Shown here piece after piece: positions 56,590 through 64,000 of a stretch of DNA of 64,000 nucleotides. The stretch spans positions 23,529 to 87,528 of the forward strand of contig NZ_LQXR01000010.1 of NCBI RefSeq assembly GCF_001590725.1, read 5' to 3'. The stretch's first letter is position 1. Each line of letters opens with the position of its first letter. A program made the position numbers and the translations under genes. This DNA comes from Snodgrassella sp. CFCC 13594. Its GTDB lineage: Bacteria > Pseudomonadota > Gammaproteobacteria > Burkholderiales > Neisseriaceae. The notes below the pieces were generated by a model. That model ran no database searches and had not been told where the DNA came from. It saw only the letters and a program-made list of their open reading frames with translations.

Positions 56590-57945
56590 TCACTCGTGAA
56601 TGGCTTTAAACAACACACTTTTGGCGGTCTCGCCAATGACTTCAGATATGGTTGGATGGGCAAAAACTTGTTGAGCCAAGTCATCAACAGTGCCCTCGGC
56701 TTGCATCACCGCGCCCACGGTGTGTATCAATTCAGTAGCATGGGCACCCACAATCACAGCACCCAATATTTCACCATAGGTTTTCTCGGTAATCAGTTTC
56801 ACAAAACCGGCCGTTTCATTGGCACTGATGGCTTTCCCATTAGCAGCAAATGGCTGTTTTTTCACCACTACCTGATCACCATATTGCGCTTTGGCCTGAG
56901 CTTCACTCAATCCAATTGAGCCAATTTCCGGAAATGAATACACACCGCGCGGCACCCAATTCTGATTCAAATCAACTTGACTACCCTTAAACATCCGTTC
57001 TACCGCAATGATGCCTTCTTGGCTCGCCGCATGCGCCAGCATCCAGCCGCCAATGGCATCACCAATGGCGTAAATACCGGGTACAGAAGTCTGATAATCG
57101 GCATTAACGTGAATGAATTTGCCATTATCACTGAGCTTCAGCTTAAGACTGGCGGCCAAATTCAAATCAGCTTTGCGGCCAGTAGCCACCAACAATTTGT
57201 CAAAAGGGAGTGCCTGTCCATCCACTTGCAGTGCCTTGTCCATCACACCCGCAATTTTGGCTTTGACTTTGAGGGTAATCCCCAGTTTTGCCAAATGCTG
57301 TTTGACAATCTCTCGCGCTTCGGGGTCTTCTGTTAACAACACGTCATCGGCCACTTCCACAATGGTGGTCTGCACACCCAACGGCGCCATGGCAAAAGCC
57401 AATTCAACACCAATCACCCCACCACCAATAATAATGAGCTGTTGCGGTAATTTATCTAAATCAAAAAAATCATCGGTGGTGACATAAGGTACTTCAGGCA
57501 ACCCTTTAATGGGTGGCACAAAGGGCACACTCCCACAAGCCAAGAGAATCTTTTCCCCACGAATTTGCTCATTGCCAATGCGAACTGTTTTATCAGCAGA
57601 CACAGCAGCCAAACCGGAATATAGAGGTATTTTATACTTACCAAACAAATGCTTGATTCCCCCTTGCAGGGATTTAACGACGCTATTTTTGCGTTTGACC
57701 AGTTTGGTGATGTCGATTTTGGTGATGCTATTTTCGATGCCAAAATGATTGGCTTCTTGTAGGGTTTGCACCCACTCACTGTGTTTCAGAAAAGTTTTGG
57801 ATGGAATACACCCAACATTTAGGCAAGTCCCGCCCACGGCTTTGGCTTCCACCACTGCAACTTTTTTTCCGAGTTGGGCTGCCCGCACAGCAGCCACATA
57901 GCCGCCGGGCCCAGCACCAATCACGACCAAATCGAAACGTTCCAA
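56590..57945 (-). CDS. lpdA: Dihydrolipoamide dehydrogenase (E3)
   Basis: A 451-residue FAD enzyme that reoxidises the E2 lipoyl group. 'DLVVIGAGPGGYVAAVRAAQLG' is the FAD fold, the redox disulfide is 'GGTCLNVGCIPSKTFL', NAD binding is 'IIIGGGVIGVELAFAMAPLG', and the C-terminal base is in 'VFAHPTISEVIGE'. The best start is a TTG at 57945: GAGGAG lies 6-7 bases upstream and the protein then begins 'ERFDLVVIGAG'. The upstream ATG frame adds an unrelated stretch. First gene of the lpd-acoA-acoB-acoC operon. Confidence 0.93.
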   Translation of the reverse strand: MERFDLVVIGAGPGGYVAAVRAAQLGKKVAVVEAKAVGGTCLNVGCIPSKTFLKHSEWVQTLQEANHFGIENSITKIDITKLVKRKNSVVKSLQGGIKHLFGKYKIPLYSGLAAVSADKTVRIGNEQIRGEKILLACGSVPFVPPIKGLPEVPYVTTDDFFDLDKLPQQLIIIGGGVIGVELAFAMAPLGVQTTIVEVADDVLLTEDPEAREIVKQHLAKLGITLKVKAKIAGVMDKALQVDGQALPFDKLLVATGRKADLNLAASLKLKLSDNGKFIHVNADYQTSVPGIYAIGDAIGGWMLAHAASQEGIIAVERMFKGSQVDLNQNWVPRGVYSFPEIGSIGLSEAQAKAQYGDQVVVKKQPFAANGKAISANETAGFVKLITEKTYGEILGAVIVGAHATELIHTVGAVMQAEGTVDDLAQQVFAHPTISEVIGETAKSVLFKAIHE

Positions 57946-58282
57946 TTTATGCTCCTCTTCACAATTGACAACATGGGTTGATTCTATGTTTAAACAGACA
58001 TCACAGCAGATTCGCAGCCAGTAGCTGCCAATCAATTGACGTTAGTGTGAGGTGTAGACGTATTGTTATATTTATTTATATATTTTCGATTTATTAAACT
58101 ACATTCATGGCTGTATGTAAAATACTTTACACGCTGTTTTGGGACTACCCATCACCCCCCTGACTTAGGACAACTTTAAGAGGGTTTGACATCATTATTT
58201 TAGACTGGTACAGATGGCAAAAACCCTCAGTCTTAGCCGATGATGATAAAATATCCGCTTATTCACAGCGTTTACCCATCCG
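57946..58282. other. Divergent promoter region between lpdA and engB
   Basis: About 340 AT-rich bases (for example TATTTATTTATATATTTTCG around 58070-58090) with no gene. It must hold the leftward aco operon promoter and the rightward engB promoter. No operator could be named. Confidence 0.5.
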
Positions 58283-58936
58283 ATGAGCTTATTTCGCCAT
58301 GCCCAATTTTTTACCACGGTAAACCACTTAACGGATTTGCCAGATACCCCCGCCGAAATCGCCTTTGTGGGCCGCAGTAACGCGGGCAAATCCAGCGCCA
58401 TCAACACGTTGACACAACACACGCGCCTAGCCTATGTTTCCAAAACACCAGGGCGCACACAGCACATCAATTTTTTCGAATTAACCAATGGTGCTTATTT
58501 GGCTGATCTCCCGGGCTATGGTTATGCGCAAGTGCCTGAAGCAATACGCGCGCACTGGGTGAAGTTGCTTGGCGATTATTTGCAACATCGCCAACAACTC
58601 ATCGGTTTACTGCTGATTATGGATGCCCGGCACCCCTTAAAAGAATTGGATAAGCGCATGTTGGATTTTTTTGCGCTCACAGGTAGGCCCGTCCATATTT
58701 TACTGTCCAAGGCCGATAAACTCTCCAAAAATGACCAGATTAAAACTTTGGCCACAGTACAAAAGGCATTGCAGCCTTTTGCCGAGCGCCAAGAAGTCAG
58801 CGTTCAATTGTTTTCCAGCTTGAAGAAAAAAGGTATGGATGACGTTGAGCGGGTGGTGGCGCATTGGTTTGCACAATTACCATCACCCAAGCAAACAGAG
58901 CAAGATCCGTCTGAATGGACTGAGAACCCAGATTGA
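58283..58936 (+). CDS. engB: GTPase EngB (YsxC/YihA), ribosome assembly
   Basis: A 217-residue TRAFAC GTPase needed for 50S assembly. G1 'GRSNAGKSS' (residues 30-38), G2 threonine in '[12 protein letters not shown]', G3 '[10 protein letters not shown]', G4 'LSKADKL' and G5 '[11 protein letters not shown]' are all present. An acidic C-terminal tail extends beyond the domain. It is monocistronic, about 120 bases before tehB. Confidence 0.96.
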   Translation: MSLFRHAQFFTTVNHLTDLPDTPAEIAFVGRSNAGKSSAINTLTQHTRLAYVSKTPGRTQHINFFELTNGAYLADLPGYGYAQVPEAIRAHWVKLLGDYLQHRQQLIGLLLIMDARHPLKELDKRMLDFFALTGRPVHILLSKADKLSKNDQIKTLATVQKALQPFAERQEVSVQLFSSLKKKGMDDVERVVAHWFAQLPSPKQTEQDPSEWTENPD

Positions 58937-59060
58937 ATTTGGCGACACCCAAACCCCTGCGTTAGAACCACCATGCAGCATCCAGCAGACCCAAATCGCC
59001 AGCAGTAGGGTTTCAGGCATGAGCAAAATTTGGTTCCAAACAAAAAAAGAAAGCAGCGCA

Positions 59061-59665
59061 ATGGCACACAACGATGATTATTTTGCTGAGCGATATGGCC
59101 TAACCTTGCCTCATTCTGAATTGCGTGAGATGGGTTCTCAACTCACCGGCGGCCATGCTTTGGATGTGGGTTGCGGGCGTGGGCGCAATAGCTTATTTCT
59201 GGCTGACCATGGTTTTACCGTGGATGCTTGGACATCAACCAACGCAATATCGAATTTCTGCAACAGATCGCCGATGCTGAAAACATACCGGGCATCCACG
59301 CAGAAATACGTGATTTCAATCAACAACCCAGCTTCCAGGGCGCCAACGCGATATATGATTTGGTTGTGTCTACTGTGGTCATGATGTTTCTGCAACCCAC
59401 CACCATTGCCACACTCATCAGCAACATGCAAAAAGCCACGCAACCGGGCGGGCGAAACCTTATCGTTTCGGCCATGACCACCAATGACATGCCCTGCCCT
59501 GTGGATTTCCCCTTTGTTTTCCAGCACAACGAGCTGCTCGATCTCTACACAGGCTGGCAAATTCATAAATACAATGAAAACGTCGGCGAATTGCATCGCA
59601 CAAATGCCGATGGCCAACGCATCCGTCTGAGGTTTGCCACCTTATGGGCACAAAAAAAACCATGA
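59061..59665 (+). pseudogene. tehB: Tellurite-resistance-type SAM methyltransferase (TehB), frameshifted
   Basis: The first frame has 'DDYFAERYGLTLPHSELREM' and the SAM site 'HALDVGCGRGRNSLFLADHGFTVDAW', as in TehB. It breaks at 59230-59231. The second frame resumes with 'DINQRNIEFLQQI', 'DLVVSTVVMMFLQPTTIATLISNMQ', 'NLIVSAMTTND' and 'NENVGELHRTNADGQRIRLRFATLWAQKKP', which match enterobacterial TehB end to end. GG to GGG restores 'VDAWDINQRNIEF', about 202 residues. ATG 59061 is favoured; an ATG 14 codons earlier is in frame. TehB methylates tellurite in vitro in E. coli, but its normal substrate is unclear. Confidence 0.85.
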
Positions 59666-59675
59666 CTCCGTCAAC

Positions 59676-59706
59676 AAAGGCTGCCTGAATATTTCAGGCA
59701 GCCTTT
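59676..59706 (+). terminator. Paired uptake sequences, tehB terminator
   Basis: AAAGGCTGCCTGAA (59676-59689) pairs perfectly with TTCAGGCAGCCTTT (59693-59706), loop TAT, followed by GTTTTGTT. It lies 10 bases after the tehB stop and upstream of the convergent DsrE-like gene. Confidence 0.82.
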
Positions 59707-59730
59707 GTTTTGTTATCGTAAATCGGCTAT

Positions 59731-60168
59731 TTAGGGTTTAATATAACTGTATCCTTGCTGTTGCTTTTGCGCGAGCTCCAGCACACCTACGGGTACCTCG
59801 CGGAAAAATGACGGCAATTTAGCGGTGCCAATCTGCTGGGCACTTAATGAATTTGCACACACCACAAAATCCACTTGATGTGCCTGCGCCAATTCCTGCA
59901 TACGCGCAATCACTGGCTGATTGTCGCGCACCGTCTTATCTGTTACCGCAGCCGCTGCGCCATTCACCACCACTTCAATCTGTGCCGCGTCATGACTACC
60001 CACAGCTAAGTTATTGATGTTGGCTAAGGCATGTGGCCACACGGATAACTCATCCACATGCACCAATACCTTTAAAGACGGCTGCCCCTGCGCACTGGGC
60101 GCTGCCACAGCAGCCCATGTTTGGCTCAACAATATTCCCGCAAAACCAGCCCATAACCATTTTTTCAT
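59731..60168 (-). CDS. Secreted DsrE/DsrF-like protein
   Basis: A 145-residue protein with a signal peptide ('WAGFAGILLSQTWAAVA') and a periplasmic DsrE-fold domain: 'LKVLVHVDELSVWPHALANINNLA' and 'IEVVVNGAAAAVTDK', then 'VDFVVCANSLSAQQI' with the family cysteine, ending in a short acidic/Gln-rich tail. This matches the exported DsrE subgroup found in many proteobacteria; function unknown. Start ATG 60168, with GAGG upstream. It is downstream of cysI on the same strand, separated by an uptake-sequence hairpin. Confidence 0.8.
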   Translation of the reverse strand: MKKWLWAGFAGILLSQTWAAVAAPSAQGQPSLKVLVHVDELSVWPHALANINNLAVGSHDAAQIEVVVNGAAAAVTDKTVRDNQPVIARMQELAQAHQVDFVVCANSLSAQQIGTAKLPSFFREVPVGVLELAQKQQQGYSYIKP

Positions 60169-60214
60169 CCTGTGCATCCTCTTCATCCATCCTGCCTTCA
60201 CTACTCCAAACACC

Positions 60215-60246
60215 AAAGGCTGCCTGAAAATATTCAAGCAGCCTTT
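60215..60246 (-). terminator. Uptake-sequence hairpin between cysI and the DsrE-like gene
   Basis: AAAGGCTGCCTGAA (60215-60228) and TTCAAGCAGCCTTT (60233-60246) pair with one mismatch on the plus strand; on the leftward transcript this is a G-U wobble, so the stem is stable in the direction of cysI. It likely ends the cysI transcript. Confidence 0.72.
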
Positions 60247-60299
60247 CACCATCCAACCACCGCTTACATCCAATTTGATTTTAACGATGATTATTTTGA

Positions 60300-62069
60300 C
60301 TAAGCAGGCACTTTGCTTTCATCCCAAAAATCGACTGCGGCATTCACCACGGGCTTCACGATACCCGTGCGGATGGCGAAATCGCCAAACGCCTCACCTT
60401 TTTCGCGCCCGTGCGCCCAAGCGGCCACCCAATCGCCAATCAACACCAAGATTTCATCAGCACTGATATTTTCCTTGAATAACCGAGGAATGCGGGTGCC
60501 CGCACGATTACCGCCGACATAGAGGTTATAGCGGCCGATGGCCTTCCCCACCATGCCGATTTCTGCCAACATGGCGCGACCACAGCCATTGGGGCAACCG
60601 GTAATGCGCAAAATGATGTTTTCGTCTTGCACACTATTCTTGGCTAGAATGGCGTCGATTTGATCAATGAAACCAGGCAAAAACCGCTCTGATTCAGCCA
60701 TGGCCAGCGGACAAGTGGGAAATGCCACGCACGCCATGCTGTTTTTGCGCTGCTCTGTTGTGTCGTCGTTAATCAAGCCATGCTCACGGGCAATTTTTTC
60801 GATTTTGGCTTTATTACGTGCCGATACCCCCGCCACGATCAGGTTTTGGTTGGCGGTGAGACGAAAATCCCCTTGATGGATTTTGGCAATTTCGCGCACC
60901 CCCGTTTTCAACGGTTTGCCCGGATAATCGAGCAAGCGGCCGTTTTCAATAAATAGGGTTAAATGCCACTTTTTGTCTTCGCCCTGCACCCAGCCAATGC
61001 GATCACCACGTTCAGTAAATTCATAAGGCTTACTGGGTTGGAAAGCTACGCCCATACGCTGTTCCACTTCATGCTTAAACACGTCTACACCTACACGCTG
61101 CAAGGTATAGCGAGTTTTGGCAGCTTTACGGTTGGTGCGATCGCCCCAGTCACGTTGGGTGGTCACCACAGCTTCCGCGCATTTAAGCACATCGCCTAAC
61201 CCGATAAAACCAAAATCGTAAGCCGTATTGGGGAACGTTTTGTGATTGCCATGCTCCATCGACAAGCCGCCACCCACCAAAACATTAAAGCCCACCAATT
61301 TACCATTGTCACCAATGGCAATAAAATTCAAATCATTGGCATGCAAATCCACATCATTGAGCGGCGGAATCACCACAGTGGTTTTGAATTTACGCGGCAG
61401 ATAAGTTTTGCCCAATACCGGCTCAACTTTATCCGTGGCTTCTTGGGTTTCTGGTTGCGTGAACTCGGTAGAAAAAACTTTCTCACCATCCAACCAAATG
61501 TCGGCATAAGCAGTGGTCTTGGGCAGCAGGTGTTCGGAAAGCTTTTTGGCCCAGTCATACGCTTCTCGATGCAAGGCACTTTCAATCGGATTACTGGTGC
61601 ACAAAACATTGCGGTTTACGTCACCCGCCGTAGCAATAGAATCCAAACCCAGCTGATGCAACCATTGATGCATGGGTTTGACATCATTTTTCAGCACACC
61701 GTGAAACTGGAATGTCTGGCGCGTGGTTAAGCGGATGCTCCCATACATTGTGTGCTCGGTGGCAAACTCATCGATGCCCAGCCATTGCTTTGGGCTGATG
61801 ATGCCGCCCGGTAACCGACAGCGTAACATCACATTTTTCAAAGGTTCCAGCTTCTGTTCCACGCGTTCTGCGCGAATATCGCGATCATCTTGCTCATACA
61901 TGCCGTGAAAACGAATGAGCTGGAAATTATCGCCATTGAACCCACCGGTTAACCCGTCTTTCAAATCTGCGGCGATGGTGCCGTGCAAATAATCGCTGTG
62001 GTCTTTGAGCCGTTCATTATCAGCCAAAGGCGCATCAGGCAGTTTGGCGCGTGGATCGGACGTGGTCAT
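60300..62069 (-). CDS. cysI: Sulfite reductase hemoprotein beta subunit
   Basis: A 589-residue enzyme reducing sulfite to sulfide with a sirohaem-[4Fe-4S] centre. The cluster cysteines are in '[16 protein letters not shown]' (C-x5-C) and '[13 protein letters not shown]' (C-x3-C). The two ferredoxin-like domains have '[12 protein letters not shown]', '[15 protein letters not shown]' and '[14 protein letters not shown]'. Length is close to CysI (about 570). The flavoprotein partner cysJ is not adjacent, so it must lie elsewhere or an alternative reductant is used. Over 480 bases of divergent gap separate it from dkgB. Confidence 0.94.
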   Translation of the reverse strand: MTTSDPRAKLPDAPLADNERLKDHSDYLHGTIAADLKDGLTGGFNGDNFQLIRFHGMYEQDDRDIRAERVEQKLEPLKNVMLRCRLPGGIISPKQWLGIDEFATEHTMYGSIRLTTRQTFQFHGVLKNDVKPMHQWLHQLGLDSIATAGDVNRNVLCTSNPIESALHREAYDWAKKLSEHLLPKTTAYADIWLDGEKVFSTEFTQPETQEATDKVEPVLGKTYLPRKFKTTVVIPPLNDVDLHANDLNFIAIGDNGKLVGFNVLVGGGLSMEHGNHKTFPNTAYDFGFIGLGDVLKCAEAVVTTQRDWGDRTNRKAAKTRYTLQRVGVDVFKHEVEQRMGVAFQPSKPYEFTERGDRIGWVQGEDKKWHLTLFIENGRLLDYPGKPLKTGVREIAKIHQGDFRLTANQNLIVAGVSARNKAKIEKIAREHGLINDDTTEQRKNSMACVAFPTCPLAMAESERFLPGFIDQIDAILAKNSVQDENIILRITGCPNGCGRAMLAEIGMVGKAIGRYNLYVGGNRAGTRIPRLFKENISADEILVLIGDWVAAWAHGREKGEAFGDFAIRTGIVKPVVNAAVDFWDESKVPA

Positions 62070-62556
62070 GCGGAGGTTCCTTAAAAACTGTTTTTATGCG
62101 TATGAATATAAACGTACTCTATTATTGGACACAACAAAAGGGAAAGAATGCTTGGTTGTATCAAAATAGGTTTTGGTTATATGCAAGGTTGCCTGAAAGC
62201 GATTACTCTTTATCGGTTACTCAATGAGCGTGGATTTAAATGCACAAAGCGGATAGAACCCAACCACACATGCTAATCCAAATCAGCCACAATTTCAGGC
62301 AACCTATACGTAAGCGCATGCACTGCTGAGGAACCAAAAGCTGGATTTACATATGGCCCCGCCGTCTAGGTCAGCTGGTATTAAAACCCACTGGGTCTTG
62401 CGTATCCAACCATGGCTAACCAGATTGACTTGCGTGGTGTCGTGGCGCCAGCAATTGCCTCTAGAGCCGCTCACATAACCATTTATTTAACCCTTTTTAG
62501 CACTCCACTGCGTTAACATCAACCTTACTTTCACCTTGCTATTAATGGAGACTACC
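62070..62556. other. Divergent intergenic region between cysI and dkgB
   Basis: About 490 bases. Two exact copies of the AGGTTGCCTGAA variant (62186-62197 and 62294-62305, opposite orientation) are the only clear elements. No gene, tRNA or recognised operator was found; a CysB-type site is possible but not identifiable. Confidence 0.5.
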
Positions 62557-63363
62557 ATGAGCATACCTGTTTTCGGCGTGGGCACTTTTCGTCTCAAAGG
62601 CCAAGCAGCTTATGATTCGGTCAAAACCGCATTGGATGTCGGTTATCGTGCCGTAGACACTGCACAGATTTACGGCAATGAAGCCGAGGTTGGGCAAGCC
62701 ATTGCCGACAGTAGCTTACGTCGTGACGAGGTGTTCATCACCACCAAAATTTGGGTAGACAATTACGCGCCACAAAAACTGGCCAAAAGCCTGCAAGAAA
62801 GTTTGGCCAAATTGCACGTCGATGATGTGGATTTGACGTTGATTCATTGGCCAGCACCCGATAATGGCGTTCCTTTAGCCGAATTCATGGGTGCATTGGC
62901 CGATGCAAAAAAAGCTGGGCTCACTCGCCAAATCGGGGTATCTAATTTTAATATTGCTGATGTTCAGGCAGCCGAACATGCCGTGGGTAAAGACGAAATT
63001 GCCACCAATCAGATCGAACTGAGCCCTTATTTGCAAAACTGTAAACTGGCTGATTTTCTACAGCGCAACGGTATTCAGGTCACTTCTTACATGACGCTGG
63101 CCTACGGCAAAGTGTTGCAAGACCCCGTGCTAATGGACATCGCCGCAACACACCAAGCCAGCACGGCACAAATTGCCCTAGCTTGGGCTCTGGCCAAGGG
63201 ATACTCGGTCATCCCCTCATCCACTCAACGAGCCCATCTCATCAGCAATTTAGCGGCCCAACAGCTTCAATTGAGCCCAGAAGATATGCAGCGTATTGCC
63301 ACACTGGAGCGGCAAGGCCGCGAAATCAATCCAGTAGGCTTGGCTCCCCATTGGGATAATTAG
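62557..63363 (+). CDS. dkgB: Aldo/keto reductase, 2,5-diketo-D-gluconate reductase B-like
   Basis: A 268-residue NADPH-dependent reductase. '[48 protein letters not shown]' opens it, with the catalytic tetrad Asp and Tyr in '[10 protein letters not shown]', Lys in 'TTKIW' and His in 'LIHWPAPD'. '[11 protein letters not shown]' and '[10 protein letters not shown]' are DkgB-like. ATG 62557 has GGAG about 7 bases upstream. In other bacteria it reduces methylglyoxal and similar aldehydes; substrate here unknown. Confidence 0.92.
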   Translation: MSIPVFGVGTFRLKGQAAYDSVKTALDVGYRAVDTAQIYGNEAEVGQAIADSSLRRDEVFITTKIWVDNYAPQKLAKSLQESLAKLHVDDVDLTLIHWPAPDNGVPLAEFMGALADAKKAGLTRQIGVSNFNIADVQAAEHAVGKDEIATNQIELSPYLQNCKLADFLQRNGIQVTSYMTLAYGKVLQDPVLMDIAATHQASTAQIALAWALAKGYSVIPSSTQRAHLISNLAAQQLQLSPEDMQRIATLERQGREINPVGLAPHWDN

Positions 63364-63595
63364 TCAATACCAGACGTATCTTCACAAACTGCGATGGCTA
63401 AGCGGCAGGCTGCTATTCAACGGCCTACACTTAACACCAAGGTGGCACAGCCAAGACCCAATCCACCATCATGGCCTCAATTGGCACAACATGGCTTGCT
63501 TGAATGCTCAAAAGCAAGCCCATGCCAACTACCGGGTGAGCATGCATCACGCAGCAACAGCGCTTTTCACACCATTATTTTTTAAAGAACACAAC

Positions 63596-63814
63596 ATGAG
63601 ATTACAACGTGGTATTTATCAGCATTATAAAGGTCAGCTATATCAGATGTTAACGCTGGCCAAACACAGTGAAACTGAAGAAGAATTGGTGATTTATCAA
63701 TGCTTATATGGGGATTACAGCATATGGGCACGGCCCGTGACAATGTTTACTGAGCCCGTACACTGGCAGGGAAAATCCACGCCTCGTTTTGTATTGATTC
63801 AGGCACTAGCCTAA
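63596..63814 (+). CDS. DUF1653 family protein
   Basis: A 72-residue protein: '[51 protein letters not shown]' is the DUF1653 core (start G-Y-HYKG-Y, later 'E-VVY--LYGD---WVRP'). The fold is a small SH3-like barrel of unknown role. ATG 63596 is chosen from the family N terminus. No neighbour suggests a function. The last 186 bases of the window after it show no gene. Confidence 0.85.
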   Translation: MRLQRGIYQHYKGQLYQMLTLAKHSETEEELVIYQCLYGDYSIWARPVTMFTEPVHWQGKSTPRFVLIQALA

Positions 63815-64000
63815 CTAAATAGTTGCCTTCGGCAGCTGGCTTTTAGCTACCCCCAACTGGCGCGCCCCATATTCAAACAAATCTACGCTGAACCGCCTTT
63901 ATATTAAACCGCCCATACCACTGTCGAAATTTTGCATGATCTGCACTCAAAATGAAGCCACGTAGATCAGTACCATCAAGACGGCCACACAATCAACATC

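Noticed and set aside
62340..62480. Possible tRNA or small structured RNA
   Set aside because: No cloverleaf, TTCGAAT-type T-loop or CCA end could be found by eye.
63480..63510. Sigma-54 promoter-like TGGCAC...TTGC
   Set aside because: Spacing between the two elements is 8 bases, not the 5 required, so it does not fit the consensus.
1..64000. Insertion sequence, prophage, CRISPR array or defence island
   Set aside because: No transposase, integrase, phage structural gene, regularly spaced repeat or known defence protein was recognised; repeats seen are uptake sequences.

Overview
The window is chromosomal DNA of a Neisseriaceae bacterium. Many copies of the 12-mer AGGCTGCCTGAA (reverse complement TTCAGGCAGCCT) are scattered through it, about nineteen exact ones by eye. 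This is the DNA uptake sequence dialect known as AG-simDUS (Simonsiella-type), not the meningococcal or Kingella dialect. Gene content agrees: MisRS/CpxAR-like pair, PglL-type O-oligosaccharyltransferase, split his cluster joined to tatABC, and kdsDC-lptCAB-rpoN-hpf. The species cannot be named from sequence alone.

Layout. 1-3.3 kb: tail of a LysR regulator, then a leftward polar amino-acid ABC transporter. 3.3-9.5 kb: leftward haem acquisition locus (TonB receptor, haem-degradation factor, binding protein, permease, ATPase) with Fur-box-like sites upstream. 9.5-14.9 kb: azlCD, slyX, trpG-trpD, an MHS-family transporter and a small membrane protein. 15.1-22 kb: cdsA and plsC-like lipid genes, yccF, a two-component system and pglL. 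22.1-32.7 kb: tatABC, hisEI, hisF, hisA, hisH, a gltIJKL glutamate/aspartate-type ABC transporter sitting inside the his cluster, hisB and hisC. 32.9-43.9 kb: phoH, yqaA, divergent lrp and EamA transporter, ispH-lspA-ileS-ribF, an orphan amino-acid permease, transaldolase. 44.1-49.8 kb: Kdo synthesis and LPS export (kdsD, kdsC, lptC, lptA, lptB), full-length rpoN, hpf, a glycine-zipper lipoprotein. 49.8-58 kb: TerC/CBS protein, DUF6506 protein, lipoate ligase lplA facing an acetoin-dehydrogenase-like operon (lpd-acoA-acoB-acoC). 58.2-64 kb: engB, tehB, a DsrE-like secreted protein, cysI, dkgB and a DUF1653 protein.

The most striking property is a set of nine disrupted genes: an amino-acid binding protein, hmuT, hmuR, tatB, gltK, hisC, terC, acoC and tehB. 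Each is two adjacent reading frames that rejoin into a normal protein when a short run of G (or C on the other strand) is lengthened, nearly always GG to GGG. Hits in tatB, hisC and other otherwise intact operons make consensus error the leading explanation; real decay is the alternative.

No insertion sequence, prophage, CRISPR array, tRNA or rRNA was found. I found no clearly new multi-gene system; the window is mostly conserved housekeeping and transport genes. The points worth follow-up are the frameshift pattern, the uptake-sequence variants, the intact RpoN, and a few small uncharacterised genes and operators.
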